From: Borrelia turicatae 91E135
GTDB lineage: Bacteria; Spirochaetota; Spirochaetia; Borreliales; Borreliaceae
Length of the DNA: 64,000 nt
Assembly: GCF_000012085.2 (NCBI RefSeq)
Contig: NC_008710.1
Location: 853,331-917,330 of the forward strand
Direction: 5' to 3'
Shown here piece after piece: positions 19,341 to 26,726 of the stretch. The number at the start of each line of letters is the position of its first letter. Within the stretch, counting starts at the first letter, position 1. The position numbers and the translations under genes are program-made. The notes under the pieces were generated by a model. That model saw nothing but the letters and a program-made list of their open reading frames with translations, had not been told where the DNA came from and did no database searches.

Positions 19341-20262
19341 TAAGAGCACATTTAAAAATGTCTTAGGTACAGTTAAGGGCATTTCAATTGCTATTAAACA
19401 TAAGTTTGTAAAAATTAAGGTTTATTCTTTAGTGGGTGTTGCTGGTACTGGAAAAAGTTTTAGATCCCATTTGATAGCAGATAAATATTCTATTCCTTTG
19501 ATAATTGATGATGGTGTTTTAATAAAAAATATGAAAATTATTGCTGGGAGTTCTGCTAAGTTCGAGAATAATATGTTTGATGCAATAAGACGTTCTATTT
19601 TTGAAGATGATGCTCATAGAAACGAAATTGTTGAAGCTTTGCGTAGAGAAAATTTCAATAAAATATTAATATTGGGAACAAGTATTCGAATGATAGATAA
19701 AATAACTTCTAGACTTTTATTGCCTAGTTCTTCTAAAATTATTTATATAACAGATATTTCTACTAAAAGGGAAATAGAAAAGGCAAGAATTTCAAGACAA
19801 ATGGGCGAACATGTTGTTCCAGCAGCTGCCTTTGAGATAACGTCTATTAAGCCTAATTTATTATTAGATTCAATACGAGTTTTTTTTAAAAGTAAAGGAT
19901 TTTTATCAAAAAAAAGAAACTATATTCGTTCTATTGTAAAGCCTCATTTTCATGAAGAAGGTGGCATTTTATCTGTTTCCAAAAATGCTGTAAGACAAAT
20001 TATTGAACATTGTGTTTCTGAATATAATGAAAATTATATTGTCTATAATTTGAAGATTAAAAAAAATCAGGGCAGTTATTCTTTTAAGCTTTTTTTAGAT
20101 ATTCCACTTGAAAATAATTTACTTAATGATGCTGAAATGCTTAGAAATTATATTATTGAAAACGTACTAAAATATACGGTAATTAATATATCTGGTATTG
20201 ATGTTATTATACATAAATTCTATGATCAAAAAGGTGATTTGGAAAAGAATGATGAATGTTGA
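19318..20262 (+). CDS. P-loop protein with Asp23-like C-terminal domain
   Basis: The function is unknown; it lies where I recall BB0816. Residues 40-47 are a clear Walker A (GVAGTGKS), followed by DDGVLIKN and a probable Walker B-like strand in NKILILGTS, so an ATP- or GTP-binding fold is likely. The last 90 residues (from LSVSKNAVRQIIEH to INISGIDVIIHKFY) resemble the Asp23/YloU domain, a small alpha-beta module with an alternating V/I strand pattern. ATG 19318 is used; GTG 19312 is possible. It overlaps the upstream pseudouridine synthase by 23 bases and murC by 14. Confidence 0.75.
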   Translation: MILRDLFNKSTFKNVLGTVKGISIAIKHKFVKIKVYSLVGVAGTGKSFRSHLIADKYSIPLIIDDGVLIKNMKIIAGSSAKFENNMFDAIRRSIFEDDAHRNEIVEALRRENFNKILILGTSIRMIDKITSRLLLPSSSKIIYITDISTKREIEKARISRQMGEHVVPAAAFEITSIKPNLLLDSIRVFFKSKGFLSKKRNYIRSIVKPHFHEEGGILSVSKNAVRQIIEHCVSEYNENYIVYNLKIKKNQGSYSFKLFLDIPLENNLLNDAEMLRNYIIENVLKYTVINISGIDVIIHKFYDQKGDLEKNDEC

Positions 20263-21658
20263 CTTGGATAATTTAAGTAATATTTTTTTTGTAGGCATTA
20301 AGGGCTCTGGACTTTGTTCACTTGCTTGTTTTTTTAATGCTAAGGGGTATTTTGTAGAAGGTGTCGATGTTCCTTTAAAATTTCATACAGAAGATATATT
20401 AATTAGCAATAATATAACTTATTATGAAAATATTTATGAGTTTTCACTCAAAGTTCATAATAAATCATATGATATTTTAATATATTCACCGGCTTATGAT
20501 AAGGATAATTTATCTGTTTTGTTAGAAGCGCGTGAACTTGGCATTCCTATTTTATCTTATCCTGAATTTATTGGAAAGATTTCTAAAAAGTATTATAGTA
20601 TTGGAGTTGCAGGTTCTCATGGCAAAACTACTACAGCAGCATTCTTGGGTCTATTGTTTAATAGTCTGGGATTACAGCCTAATGTAATATTAGGTGCTAG
20701 TGTTAAAGATTTTGGAGATAAATCTAGTCTTGTTGGTCAAAGCAACATATTTATTGCAGAGACCTGTGAGTATAGGAATCATTTTTTACACTTTTCACCG
20801 AATATGATTGTTTTAACTAATATCGATTATGAGCATGTTGATTTTTTTGAAAATTATGAAGCAGTTGAGAATGTTTTCTTGCAGTATATTAATAATTTAA
20901 AGAAAAATGGAATATTAATAATAAATGCCGATGAAGTTAATTTGCTTAAAATTAAAAATAGAATTTTAAGAAAAGATATTAAAGTGTTTAGTGTTGGATT
21001 TAATTCTTTAGCTGATTTTAAGATTGAACGTTTTGAGTTGATAGACGAGTTTTTAAAGTTTGATTTCTTGGGGGGTATTGATATTAGACTAAGGTCTCCT
21101 TTGATGCATAATGTTTTAAATTTTGCATTATCACTTTTGGCGGTAAAGTTATTTTTTGAGGAACATAAAAAATTGGTTTGGAGCTTTGATGATCGGATAA
21201 AGATGATGGCTAAAGAGTACATGGGCATAAAAAGAAGGATGGAATTTATCATGGAAAAGGATGGAGTTATATATCTTGATGATTATGCTCATCATCCAAA
21301 GGAAATTGAAAGTACTCTTTTGGGATTGAAGACTTTTTATAAAGGTAGGCGTATTATTTTAGATTTTATGCCACATACCTTTACAAGGACAAAAGTTCTT
21401 TTTGGTGAGTTCGTTAAAGTTTTAAGTAATGTTGATGTGTTGATTTTGCATAATATATATCTTTCGGTTAGAGAAGATTTTAATCCTAATAAACTTTCTA
21501 AAGAACTGTTTCTGGCTCTTAAAGATTTAAATCAGAATGTTTATTTTTTTAAGGAAGTAGTCGATGCTGTTGATTTTATAAAGGGTTTATTAAAGAGAAA
21601 TGATTTATTTGTTACAATGGGAGCTGGTAATAATTTTATTTTACATGATTTTTTGTAA
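20249..21658 (+). CDS. murC: UDP-N-acetylmuramate--L-alanine ligase
   Basis: MurC adds the first amino acid of the peptidoglycan stem peptide. It has an N-terminal UDP-binding Rossmann part (FFVGIKGSGLCSLACFF), the ATP-binding loop GVAGSHGKTTTAAFLG, a central domain with ETCEYRNHFLHFSPN and TNIDYEHVDFF, and the C-terminal motifs LDDYAHHPKEIES and FMPHTFTRTKVLF. These favour MurC over the other Mur ligases. I start at ATG 20249 (469 residues), with ATG 20252 equally possible; the longer frame back to 20198 lies inside the previous gene. Confidence 0.95.
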   Translation: MMNVDLDNLSNIFFVGIKGSGLCSLACFFNAKGYFVEGVDVPLKFHTEDILISNNITYYENIYEFSLKVHNKSYDILIYSPAYDKDNLSVLLEARELGIPILSYPEFIGKISKKYYSIGVAGSHGKTTTAAFLGLLFNSLGLQPNVILGASVKDFGDKSSLVGQSNIFIAETCEYRNHFLHFSPNMIVLTNIDYEHVDFFENYEAVENVFLQYINNLKKNGILIINADEVNLLKIKNRILRKDIKVFSVGFNSLADFKIERFELIDEFLKFDFLGGIDIRLRSPLMHNVLNFALSLLAVKLFFEEHKKLVWSFDDRIKMMAKEYMGIKRRMEFIMEKDGVIYLDDYAHHPKEIESTLLGLKTFYKGRRIILDFMPHTFTRTKVLFGEFVKVLSNVDVLILHNIYLSVREDFNPNKLSKELFLALKDLNQNVYFFKEVVDAVDFIKGLLKRNDLFVTMGAGNNFILHDFL

Positions 21659-21669
21659 GGGTATTTTGA

Positions 21670-22536
21670 ATGAAAAGTATGACTGGATTTTTTCACTTAG
21701 AAAGAGTTGTTTCAAATTATATGTTTAGTGTTAACTTAAAGTCTTATAATGGTAGGTTTTTAGAATTTAAATTTAAATTACCTGAAGTTTTATATGCTTA
21801 TGAGCTTGAGATAAGGAATTTAATTTCAAATTATGTTAAAAGGGGAAATGTTTTTTTAAATGTAGGGTATAAGGAAATGGTTCCCAATATTAATTTTAGT
21901 TTAAATCCTCATTATATTGAAGCTATTGCTAATCTTAGAGATAGATTATTACATAGTAATTTAAACATTAAGGATGAATTGAGTCTTAGTGATTTTTTAT
22001 CTTTAAGAGGGGCTTTAATTGTTGATGAGGGTGATGTTAATCAAGAAATGATTTATCATGCTTTTAAGGAAGTTTTAGAAGAGACTTTATTAAATTATGA
22101 TAAAAGTAGAACTTTTGAGGGTGAGAATACTAAACAAGATATAATTTCAATTCTTATGTTAATACGGAATGATTTAGAATTGTTAAAGGGATCTCAGAGT
22201 AGTATAAATAATAAACTTTTCTTAAATCTTAAGGAAAATTTGTTAAAGTTAATGGATGATTTTAGTGATATTAATATTGCAGAAGAGGCTGCTAAAATGT
22301 CAATTCGATTAGATATTAATGAGGAAATAGTAAGATTATATTCACATATAGATAGTTTTTATCAAAATCTTGAAAATGAAGTATGTGGCAAGATTTTAGA
22401 GTTTATTGTTCAGGAAATGCATAGAGAGGTTACAACAATGAGCAACAAAGCCATTGATCTTGATATTAGAAATTTAGTTTTAAACATGAAATTAAATTTA
22501 GAGAAAATAAAAGAACATCTAAGGAATGTTGAATGA
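21670..22536 (+). CDS. YicC/YloC-family endoribonuclease
   Basis: YicC proteins are conserved endoribonucleases implicated in small-RNA and mRNA turnover. The product has the invariant start MKSMTGF, the family length (288 residues), and the characteristic C-terminus IVQEMHREVTTMSNKAIDLDI, close to the usual Q-E-x-x-R-E-x-x-T-x-x-S-K pattern. A Shine-Dalgarno (TAAGGG) lies about 8 bases upstream. It ends in an ATGA overlap with the CMP kinase gene, so they are likely co-translated. Confidence 0.92.
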   Translation: MKSMTGFFHLERVVSNYMFSVNLKSYNGRFLEFKFKLPEVLYAYELEIRNLISNYVKRGNVFLNVGYKEMVPNINFSLNPHYIEAIANLRDRLLHSNLNIKDELSLSDFLSLRGALIVDEGDVNQEMIYHAFKEVLEETLLNYDKSRTFEGENTKQDIISILMLIRNDLELLKGSQSSINNKLFLNLKENLLKLMDDFSDINIAEEAAKMSIRLDINEEIVRLYSHIDSFYQNLENEVCGKILEFIVQEMHREVTTMSNKAIDLDIRNLVLNMKLNLEKIKEHLRNVE

Positions 22537-23072
22537 GAATAGCTGTTTCTAGCAAGAGTGGTTGTGGTAATACAACTATTAGTGGAATGCTTGCAAAGCA
22601 TTATGGTCTAAAGCTTATTAATTATACTTTTCATGATATTGCTAGAGAGAAGAATATGTCCTTTGATACGTTTTATGAGAAAGAAATCATTGGTAGAAAT
22701 GATCATTATTGGGATGAATATCTTGATAGTAAATTATTGGAGCTTTCAAAAGAGGATAATACAGTGCTTGCATCTCGTCTTGCAATTTGGCTTGCAAAAA
22801 ATGCCGATTTAAAGATATATCTTTATGCTAAGATAGAAATTCGGGCAGAGAGAATAATAAACAGAGAAGGTGGTATGTATTCCGATATTTTGAGGAGCAC
22901 TTTCAATAGAGATTCTAATGATTCAAAGAGATATTTATCTGTATATAATATAGATATTGATAATTATTTAGATGTAGCTGATTTTATAGTTGATACAACT
23001 GATAAATCTGCAAATAAAGTTTTTGAATTGATAAAGGATGAGATAGAGAAGAGGGGCTTATATATTAAGTAA
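22533..23072 (+). CDS. Cytidylate kinase-like protein of the short, archaeal-type family
   Basis: The likely reaction is ATP-dependent phosphorylation of CMP/dCMP. The 179-residue protein matches the short archaeal-type CMP kinases rather than the 220-residue bacterial Cmk: P-loop at the N-terminus, DIAREKNMSFDTF, then VLASRLAIWLAKNADLKIYL, an arginine-rich lid (IRAERIINREGG), and RYLSVYNIDIDNY near the end. The P-loop reads SKSGCGNTT, with Asn where the Walker lysine normally stands; archaeal relatives also tend to lack it. It starts in the yicC stop (ATGA). The family call is good; nucleotide specificity is inferred. Confidence 0.82.
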   Translation: MRIAVSSKSGCGNTTISGMLAKHYGLKLINYTFHDIAREKNMSFDTFYEKEIIGRNDHYWDEYLDSKLLELSKEDNTVLASRLAIWLAKNADLKIYLYAKIEIRAERIINREGGMYSDILRSTFNRDSNDSKRYLSVYNIDIDNYLDVADFIVDTTDKSANKVFELIKDEIEKRGLYIK

Positions 23073-23096
23073 ATAAATTAAGGAGGTTTTAGAGAA

Positions 23097-23294
23097 ATGA
23101 AAATACCTTTAAAAGAGATACAAGATTTTGATGGCAATTATTATGAACTTGTTATGGCAGTGATAGTTCGTACAGATCAGATTATTGATCAAATTTCTTT
23201 AGCAGAACATGTTATTTCTGATGAGAGAGTAGTGAGTCAGGCTTTTAATGATATTGTAACAGGTCGATTTACGTATTCAATTGAAGAAAAATAA
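23097..23294 (+). CDS. rpoZ: RNA polymerase omega subunit (RpoZ-like)
   Basis: A strong AAGGAGG precedes the ATG. The 65-residue product follows the spirochaete omega pattern: [20 protein letters not shown], then a helix with VRTDQI (usual R-A-x-Q-L), then [24 protein letters not shown], matching the usual E-x-x-K-V-V-S-x-A-x-x-x-x-x-x-x-x-Y motif. Omega helps assemble and stabilise RNA polymerase. Its place next to a nucleotide kinase gene also fits. The end overlaps miaA by 14 bases. Divergence is high, so this is a pattern-based call. Confidence 0.75.
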   Translation: MKIPLKEIQDFDGNYYELVMAVIVRTDQIIDQISLAEHVISDERVVSQAFNDIVTGRFTYSIEEK

Positions 23295-24183
23295 AATAGT
23301 TTTTATTTTTGGTCCTACGGCTGTAGGTAAAAGTGATATTTTATTCAATTTCCCAAAAGGTATAGCTGAAGTAATTAATGTTGATTCTATTCAAGTTTAT
23401 AAAGAGTTTGATATTGCTTCTTGTAAGCCTAGTGTTGAATTGAGGTCTCATATAAAACATCATTTAGTGGATTTTTTGGAACCGATTGAAGAATATAATC
23501 TTGGAGTTTTTTATAAAGAAGCAAGCAAGATAATAAAGAATTTAAGAGATCAAGACAAACTTCCTGTATTTGTAGGTGGGTCGGCTTTTTATTTTAAGCA
23601 TTTACAATATGGATTGCCCAGCACACCGCCTGTTTCTTCTGAAATAAGATTTTATGTAAATAGTCTTTTTACTACAAGGGGGAAGGATTATCTCTTAGAG
23701 GAACTTAAGAGAGTGGACTTTGAAAGATATGAGTCAATCAGTGAAAATGATATTTATAGAATTAGAAGATCGCTTGAAGTTTATTATCAAACAGGTATTC
23801 CGATTAGTCAATTTTTAAAAAAAGGTCAGATGATTGAGGATGTTTTAGCTATTGGTCTGAAAAGGCCTATGGAAGAGATGAGGTCTAGAATAATATCTAG
23901 GGTAGGGAATATGATTGATTGTGGATTGCTTGAAGAGATTAAGAGTTTATTAGGGAAAGGATACGATGAGACAACACCGGCTTTTAAAGGAATAGGGTAT
24001 CGTGAATTTTTGTTGTGGAAGAGTAGACCTTATTCTATGTTAAATGATATAATAGATCTAATAGTTAAAAATTCATTTTTATATGTAAAAAGGCAGATGA
24101 CTTTTTTTGATAAAATTCCTAATGTTTTGTGGTTTCATCCAGATGATGATTTAAGAGACATTTTGGATTTAATTTTTGTTTAA
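23281..24183 (+). CDS. miaA: tRNA dimethylallyltransferase
   Basis: MiaA transfers a dimethylallyl group to A37 of tRNAs that read codons beginning with U. The 300-residue protein has the P-loop GPTAVGKS (residues 11-18), the substrate motif [36 protein letters not shown], and the C-terminal signature [11 protein letters not shown]. The TTG start at 23281 lies inside the end of the omega gene and matches the usual distance to the P-loop. A very small ribosomal protein gene follows after 16 bases. Confidence 0.96.
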   Translation: MKKNKIVFIFGPTAVGKSDILFNFPKGIAEVINVDSIQVYKEFDIASCKPSVELRSHIKHHLVDFLEPIEEYNLGVFYKEASKIIKNLRDQDKLPVFVGGSAFYFKHLQYGLPSTPPVSSEIRFYVNSLFTTRGKDYLLEELKRVDFERYESISENDIYRIRRSLEVYYQTGIPISQFLKKGQMIEDVLAIGLKRPMEEMRSRIISRVGNMIDCGLLEEIKSLLGKGYDETTPAFKGIGYREFLLWKSRPYSMLNDIIDLIVKNSFLYVKRQMTFFDKIPNVLWFHPDDDLRDILDLIFV

Positions 24184-24199
24184 TAAGGAGATATGAGGA

Positions 24200-24295
24200 G
24201 TGCCTTGCGGAAGAAAAAGAAAATTACAAAAAATATCTACTCATAAGCGAAAAAAAAAGAGAAGAAAGAATAGACATAAAAAGAAAAACAAGTAA
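24200..24295 (+). CDS. bS22-like small ribosomal protein (AURKAIP1/COX24 domain)
   Basis: A 31-residue, extremely basic peptide begins at GTG 24200 with AAGGAG 9 bases upstream. It reads MPCGRKRKLQKISTHKRKKK and ends RRKNRHKKKNK. The T-H-K-R-K-K-x-x-R-K-N-R-H-K-K core is the signature of the AURKAIP1/COX24 family, represented in bacteria by ribosomal protein bS22, first seen in mycobacterial ribosomes and, as I recall, also reported in the B. burgdorferi ribosome structure. It would bind 16S rRNA near the decoding centre. An out-of-frame 17-codon ATG frame at 24193 is the only competitor. An intrinsic terminator follows. Confidence 0.82.
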   Translation: MPCGRKRKLQKISTHKRKKKRRKNRHKKKNK

Positions 24296-24298
24296 TAA

Positions 24299-24337
24299 AA
24301 ATGTTAGTTGGTTTTTTGCTAGCTAACATTTTTATAT
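24299..24337 (+). terminator. Intrinsic terminator after the miaA/bS22 genes
   Basis: ATGTTAG (24301-24307) pairs with CTAACAT (24323-24329), and the stem extends to about 11 pairs with two G-U pairs. A run of T follows on the + strand and AAAA precedes it, so it may also serve the convergent gene ending at 24359. Confidence 0.8.
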
Positions 24338-24358
24338 TATTAGTTCACTTAATTTAGT

Positions 24359-24718
24359 TTATTCAATAATTATATTATCTATTATATTTATGTCTTTACT
24401 AAAGATATACCCTTTTTTTCCTTTGTAGGTTGCTAGTATCCATTTGCCTTTAATTCCATGTTGTTCTGTGTTTTGCATTATTTTTTCAATTTTTACTATT
24501 TCGTCTTTTCTAATTATTGTTAGATAATTATAGTTAGTATTATCCGTTTTAGTTACATTGTTTAAAATAGCATAATTTTTTGTTATGATTCCTACTTTTC
24601 TTGAAAATCCTAAGATACTGCTTTTGGGTAAGTTGAATTCGTTTATTAAAGGAGTTTCTAATTTTTTGCTGCATGTTAAAAACATTATGGAGATTAAATA
24701 TAGTAATTTTATTTTCAT
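24359..24718 (-). CDS. Small predicted lipoprotein with SH3-like domain
   Basis: The function is unknown. The N-terminus MKIKLLYLISIMFLTC ends in a lipobox-like FLTC with Cys16, giving a mature lipoprotein of about 104 residues. The second half (IIRKDEIVKIEKIM, then GKWILATYKGKKGYIFSKDI) follows the bacterial SH3 pattern often found in cell-wall-binding proteins. It stands alone between the convergent bS22-like gene and a divergent membrane-protein gene. Confidence 0.75.
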   Translation of the reverse strand: MKIKLLYLISIMFLTCSKKLETPLINEFNLPKSSILGFSRKVGIITKNYAILNNVTKTDNTNYNYLTIIRKDEIVKIEKIMQNTEQHGIKGKWILATYKGKKGYIFSKDINIIDNIIIE

Positions 24719-24738
24719 AATTTTATTATATATGTTAC

Positions 24739-24768
24739 TTGATATACAGTTATATATAATAATATAAT
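24739..24768 (+). promoter_or_regulatory. Predicted promoter of the small barrel protein gene
   Basis: TTGATA (24739-24744) and TATAAT (24763-24768) are separated by 18 bases; AAGGAT lies before the ATG at 24797. The region also holds a TATAAT on the other strand (24725-24730), only a few bases from the divergent start at 24718. Confidence 0.65.
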
Positions 24769-24796
24769 GTTTCTTTAGAAAGTGTAAGGATTATCA

Positions 24797-25345
24797 ATGA
24801 AAAAATATATTTTTTTATTATTTTTATTTTTTCCTTCAAGTGCTTTAATATTCGCGTATCCATTATCTTTTGGAGGGGGATTTGCTTATCAATTTACTAA
24901 TTATACTAGCAAAAGTGATATAAGTAAGTCTATAAAAAATTATAGTAGAGTGGATAATGGAGTAAATCTAAGTTTATTCTTTGATGCTAATTATGTTATT
25001 TTGGATATCTCTTATAAAGATGCTTTTTTATCTAGTCATCATAGTAGGTATTTTGCTTTTGGGCTTTATGGAATTTATCCGATTGTTTTTAAGGAATATG
25101 TTAGAACATTATTTCCCCTTCTTGGGATTAAATATACACTTGATTTAAGTGCTAAGAGACAAAATTTGGTGTTTTTGTCTTTGGGATTTGCTACGGATTT
25201 TTTCGTTCCCGAAGTTAAAGGACTCTATATTAGACCTTTATTTATGCTTTCAATTTCACCTACTTCTCTTGCTGTAAAGAATTTTTCTTCTCTCACAACG
25301 GAGGTTACTATTGGAATTAATATTGGTTGGAAATTTCTCAGTTAG
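24797..25345 (+). CDS. Small predicted outer-membrane beta-barrel protein
   Basis: I do not recognise a named family. A signal peptide (MKKYIFLLFLFFPSSALIFA, cleavage near residue 20) is followed by about 160 residues of alternating hydrophobic and polar strands with aromatic residues at their ends, such as VNLSLFFDANYVILDISYK and FAFGLYGIYPIVF. It ends in IGINIGWKFLS, whose last strand is aromatic but whose final residue is Ser. A small barrel of about eight strands is the simplest reading. It has its own promoter and its end overlaps the convergent glycosidase gene by 8 bases. Confidence 0.72.
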   Translation: MKKYIFLLFLFFPSSALIFAYPLSFGGGFAYQFTNYTSKSDISKSIKNYSRVDNGVNLSLFFDANYVILDISYKDAFLSSHHSRYFAFGLYGIYPIVFKEYVRTLFPLLGIKYTLDLSAKRQNLVFLSLGFATDFFVPEVKGLYIRPLFMLSISPTSLAVKNFSSLTTEVTIGINIGWKFLS

Positions 25346-26126
25346 GCAGTTTTATTCCTAAGTGAAAAGGGACTATTCTCTCTTGTCCAAAAAGGTTAGA
25401 TGTAGCATTAAGTTTATAAGCAGAGTTGTTGGATTTTGTTACAAGTGTGCTTGAACCACCTCCATCTAGATTAATAGAGTTGTTAATACCATAACTTAAT
25501 GATAGATCTATTGCTTCATTTAACGAGATCCCTTTGCTATTATTAGCACCTCTTCCTTCTACCGTTATTAGATATAGGTGTTTGTTTCCTTTATCACTAC
25601 CTATTATTGTTCTTGGATGTTTATTTTCTTTAAAATTTTTGGTGTATTTTCCATTTTTGATTAAAGGAAAGAAGCCGCTAAAACCATAGTCAGAATTTTT
25701 GATTTCATCTTGCTTGGGATTTAATATTATTTGATTGTTCTTGATTATAATTATTCCTTGATTTTTTTTTGCATTGAAGATTATTTTTTTATCATATATG
25801 TATAACCCGTTAGGGTAGAATATATTGTCTTTAATCTCATATGGACTAGTGTTAATAGCAATATCTACCTTGTTAGAAAGTAAAAATTGACTTGTTGTTT
25901 GGCCATTAAAGTAATAATTATTAGTTTTTGTATCATAAATAGGCTTTGAGATTATGAACTTTAAATTTTTGTTTTTAATCTTGATAATTACGTAATTACT
26001 TTCTTTAAAAGAACCTTTAATGATTTCATATCTCATTTCCACGTCTTTTGGATTGAGTGGTTTTTGTGCTGATAAGACGCTTACTGTCAAAATTAATATT
26101 ATTACGCTTAAAAATTTTTTATTCAT
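25338..26126 (-). CDS. Secreted phosphodiester glycosidase-family (NAGPA-like) protein
   Basis: The family includes the mammalian uncovering enzyme and bacterial phosphodiester glycosidases that remove N-acetylglucosamine-phosphate groups or related sugars. The 262-residue product has a signal peptide (MNKKFLSVIILILTVSVLSAQ) and the core motifs KHPRTIIGSDKGNKHLYLITVEGR, then GISLNEAIDLSLSYGINNSINLDGGGSSTLV, a near-perfect family signature. The N-terminal 110 residues are less conserved. It overlaps the upstream helical-repeat gene by 8 bases. The substrate in Borrelia is unknown; peptidoglycan or glycolipid sugars are possibilities. Confidence 0.85.
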   Translation of the reverse strand: MNKKFLSVIILILTVSVLSAQKPLNPKDVEMRYEIIKGSFKESNYVIIKIKNKNLKFIISKPIYDTKTNNYYFNGQTTSQFLLSNKVDIAINTSPYEIKDNIFYPNGLYIYDKKIIFNAKKNQGIIIIKNNQIILNPKQDEIKNSDYGFSGFFPLIKNGKYTKNFKENKHPRTIIGSDKGNKHLYLITVEGRGANNSKGISLNEAIDLSLSYGINNSINLDGGGSSTLVTKSNNSAYKLNATSNLFGQERIVPFHLGIKLPN

Positions 26127-26643
26127 TTCTCTTTATTTTATAAGAATAAATGCTCTTAGGATAGTTGTTTAAGATTATATTTTTTATCTTTAAAGAAATT
26201 TTGTCATTTTTTATTCTTGCAATATTATATAATTGATAAATTATTTTAATATCTAACTCTTTATGTTTATGTAAGATATCATTTAAGATATCATTGATTT
26301 CGTCCTTGCTTATGTTTTCTTCATTGATTCTAAGTTTTAGTAACAAAATTTCGTTTTTTATGTTTTTATCTTTAGGCTCTTGTATTTTTTTTAAAAAATT
26401 ATTAGCTTCTTCATATTTCTTTATTTTAAGTAAATATTTGGCCATAAGTAGATAATAGTACTCTGAATTTAGATTCTTGATTGCATTTATTGTTTCGAGT
26501 TCTTTTGGTAAATTGTTATTTAAGTCGTATAGCATGTATAATTTATTTAATTTTTCCAAATTTTCTTTGTCTGTACCATATGTTAGAACAAAAGGAATTA
26601 TTAATGACAAGATCAACAATATTTTAGATTGTGTTAGGTTCAT
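26119..26643 (-). CDS. Exported helical-repeat (TPR-like) protein
   Basis: I do not recognise the function. A hydrophobic N-terminus (KILLILSLIIPFVLTYG) suggests export. The remaining 150 residues are lysine-, asparagine- and leucine-rich helices with TPR-like spacing, for example YYYLLMAKYLLKIKKYEEAN and ILLLKLRINEENISKDEIN. A TATAAT on this strand (26661-26666) lies about 20 bases before the ATG. The stop overlaps the glycosidase start, so the two are probably co-translated and may act together. Confidence 0.7.
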   Translation of the reverse strand: MNLTQSKILLILSLIIPFVLTYGTDKENLEKLNKLYMLYDLNNNLPKELETINAIKNLNSEYYYLLMAKYLLKIKKYEEANNFLKKIQEPKDKNIKNEILLLKLRINEENISKDEINDILNDILHKHKELDIKIIYQLYNIARIKNDKISLKIKNIILNNYPKSIYSYKIKRNE

Positions 26644-26681
26644 GTAATTTTATTTAAGATATTATACACTTTTTTAGTGAA

Positions 26682-26717
26682 AATAAGAAGAAAAAATTTT
26701 ATTTCTTTCTTCTTATT
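26682..26717 (-). terminator. 12-bp perfect hairpin after the PTS gene
   Basis: AATAAGAAGAAA (26682-26693) is fully complementary to TTTCTTCTTATT (26706-26717), with a 12-base loop. It sits 9 bases beyond the PTS stop and probably terminates that gene, although a clean T-run is missing on this strand. It overlaps the promoter region of the next gene. Confidence 0.5.
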
Positions 26718-26726
26718 CTTTATGAT

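Noticed and set aside
20854..21252. 132-codon minus-strand ORF opposite murC
   Set aside because: It is antisense to conserved MurC motifs and has no family resemblance.
24193..24246. 17-codon ATG frame overlapping the bS22-like gene
   Set aside because: It is short, out of frame with the conserved basic sequence, and the GTG frame matches a known family.
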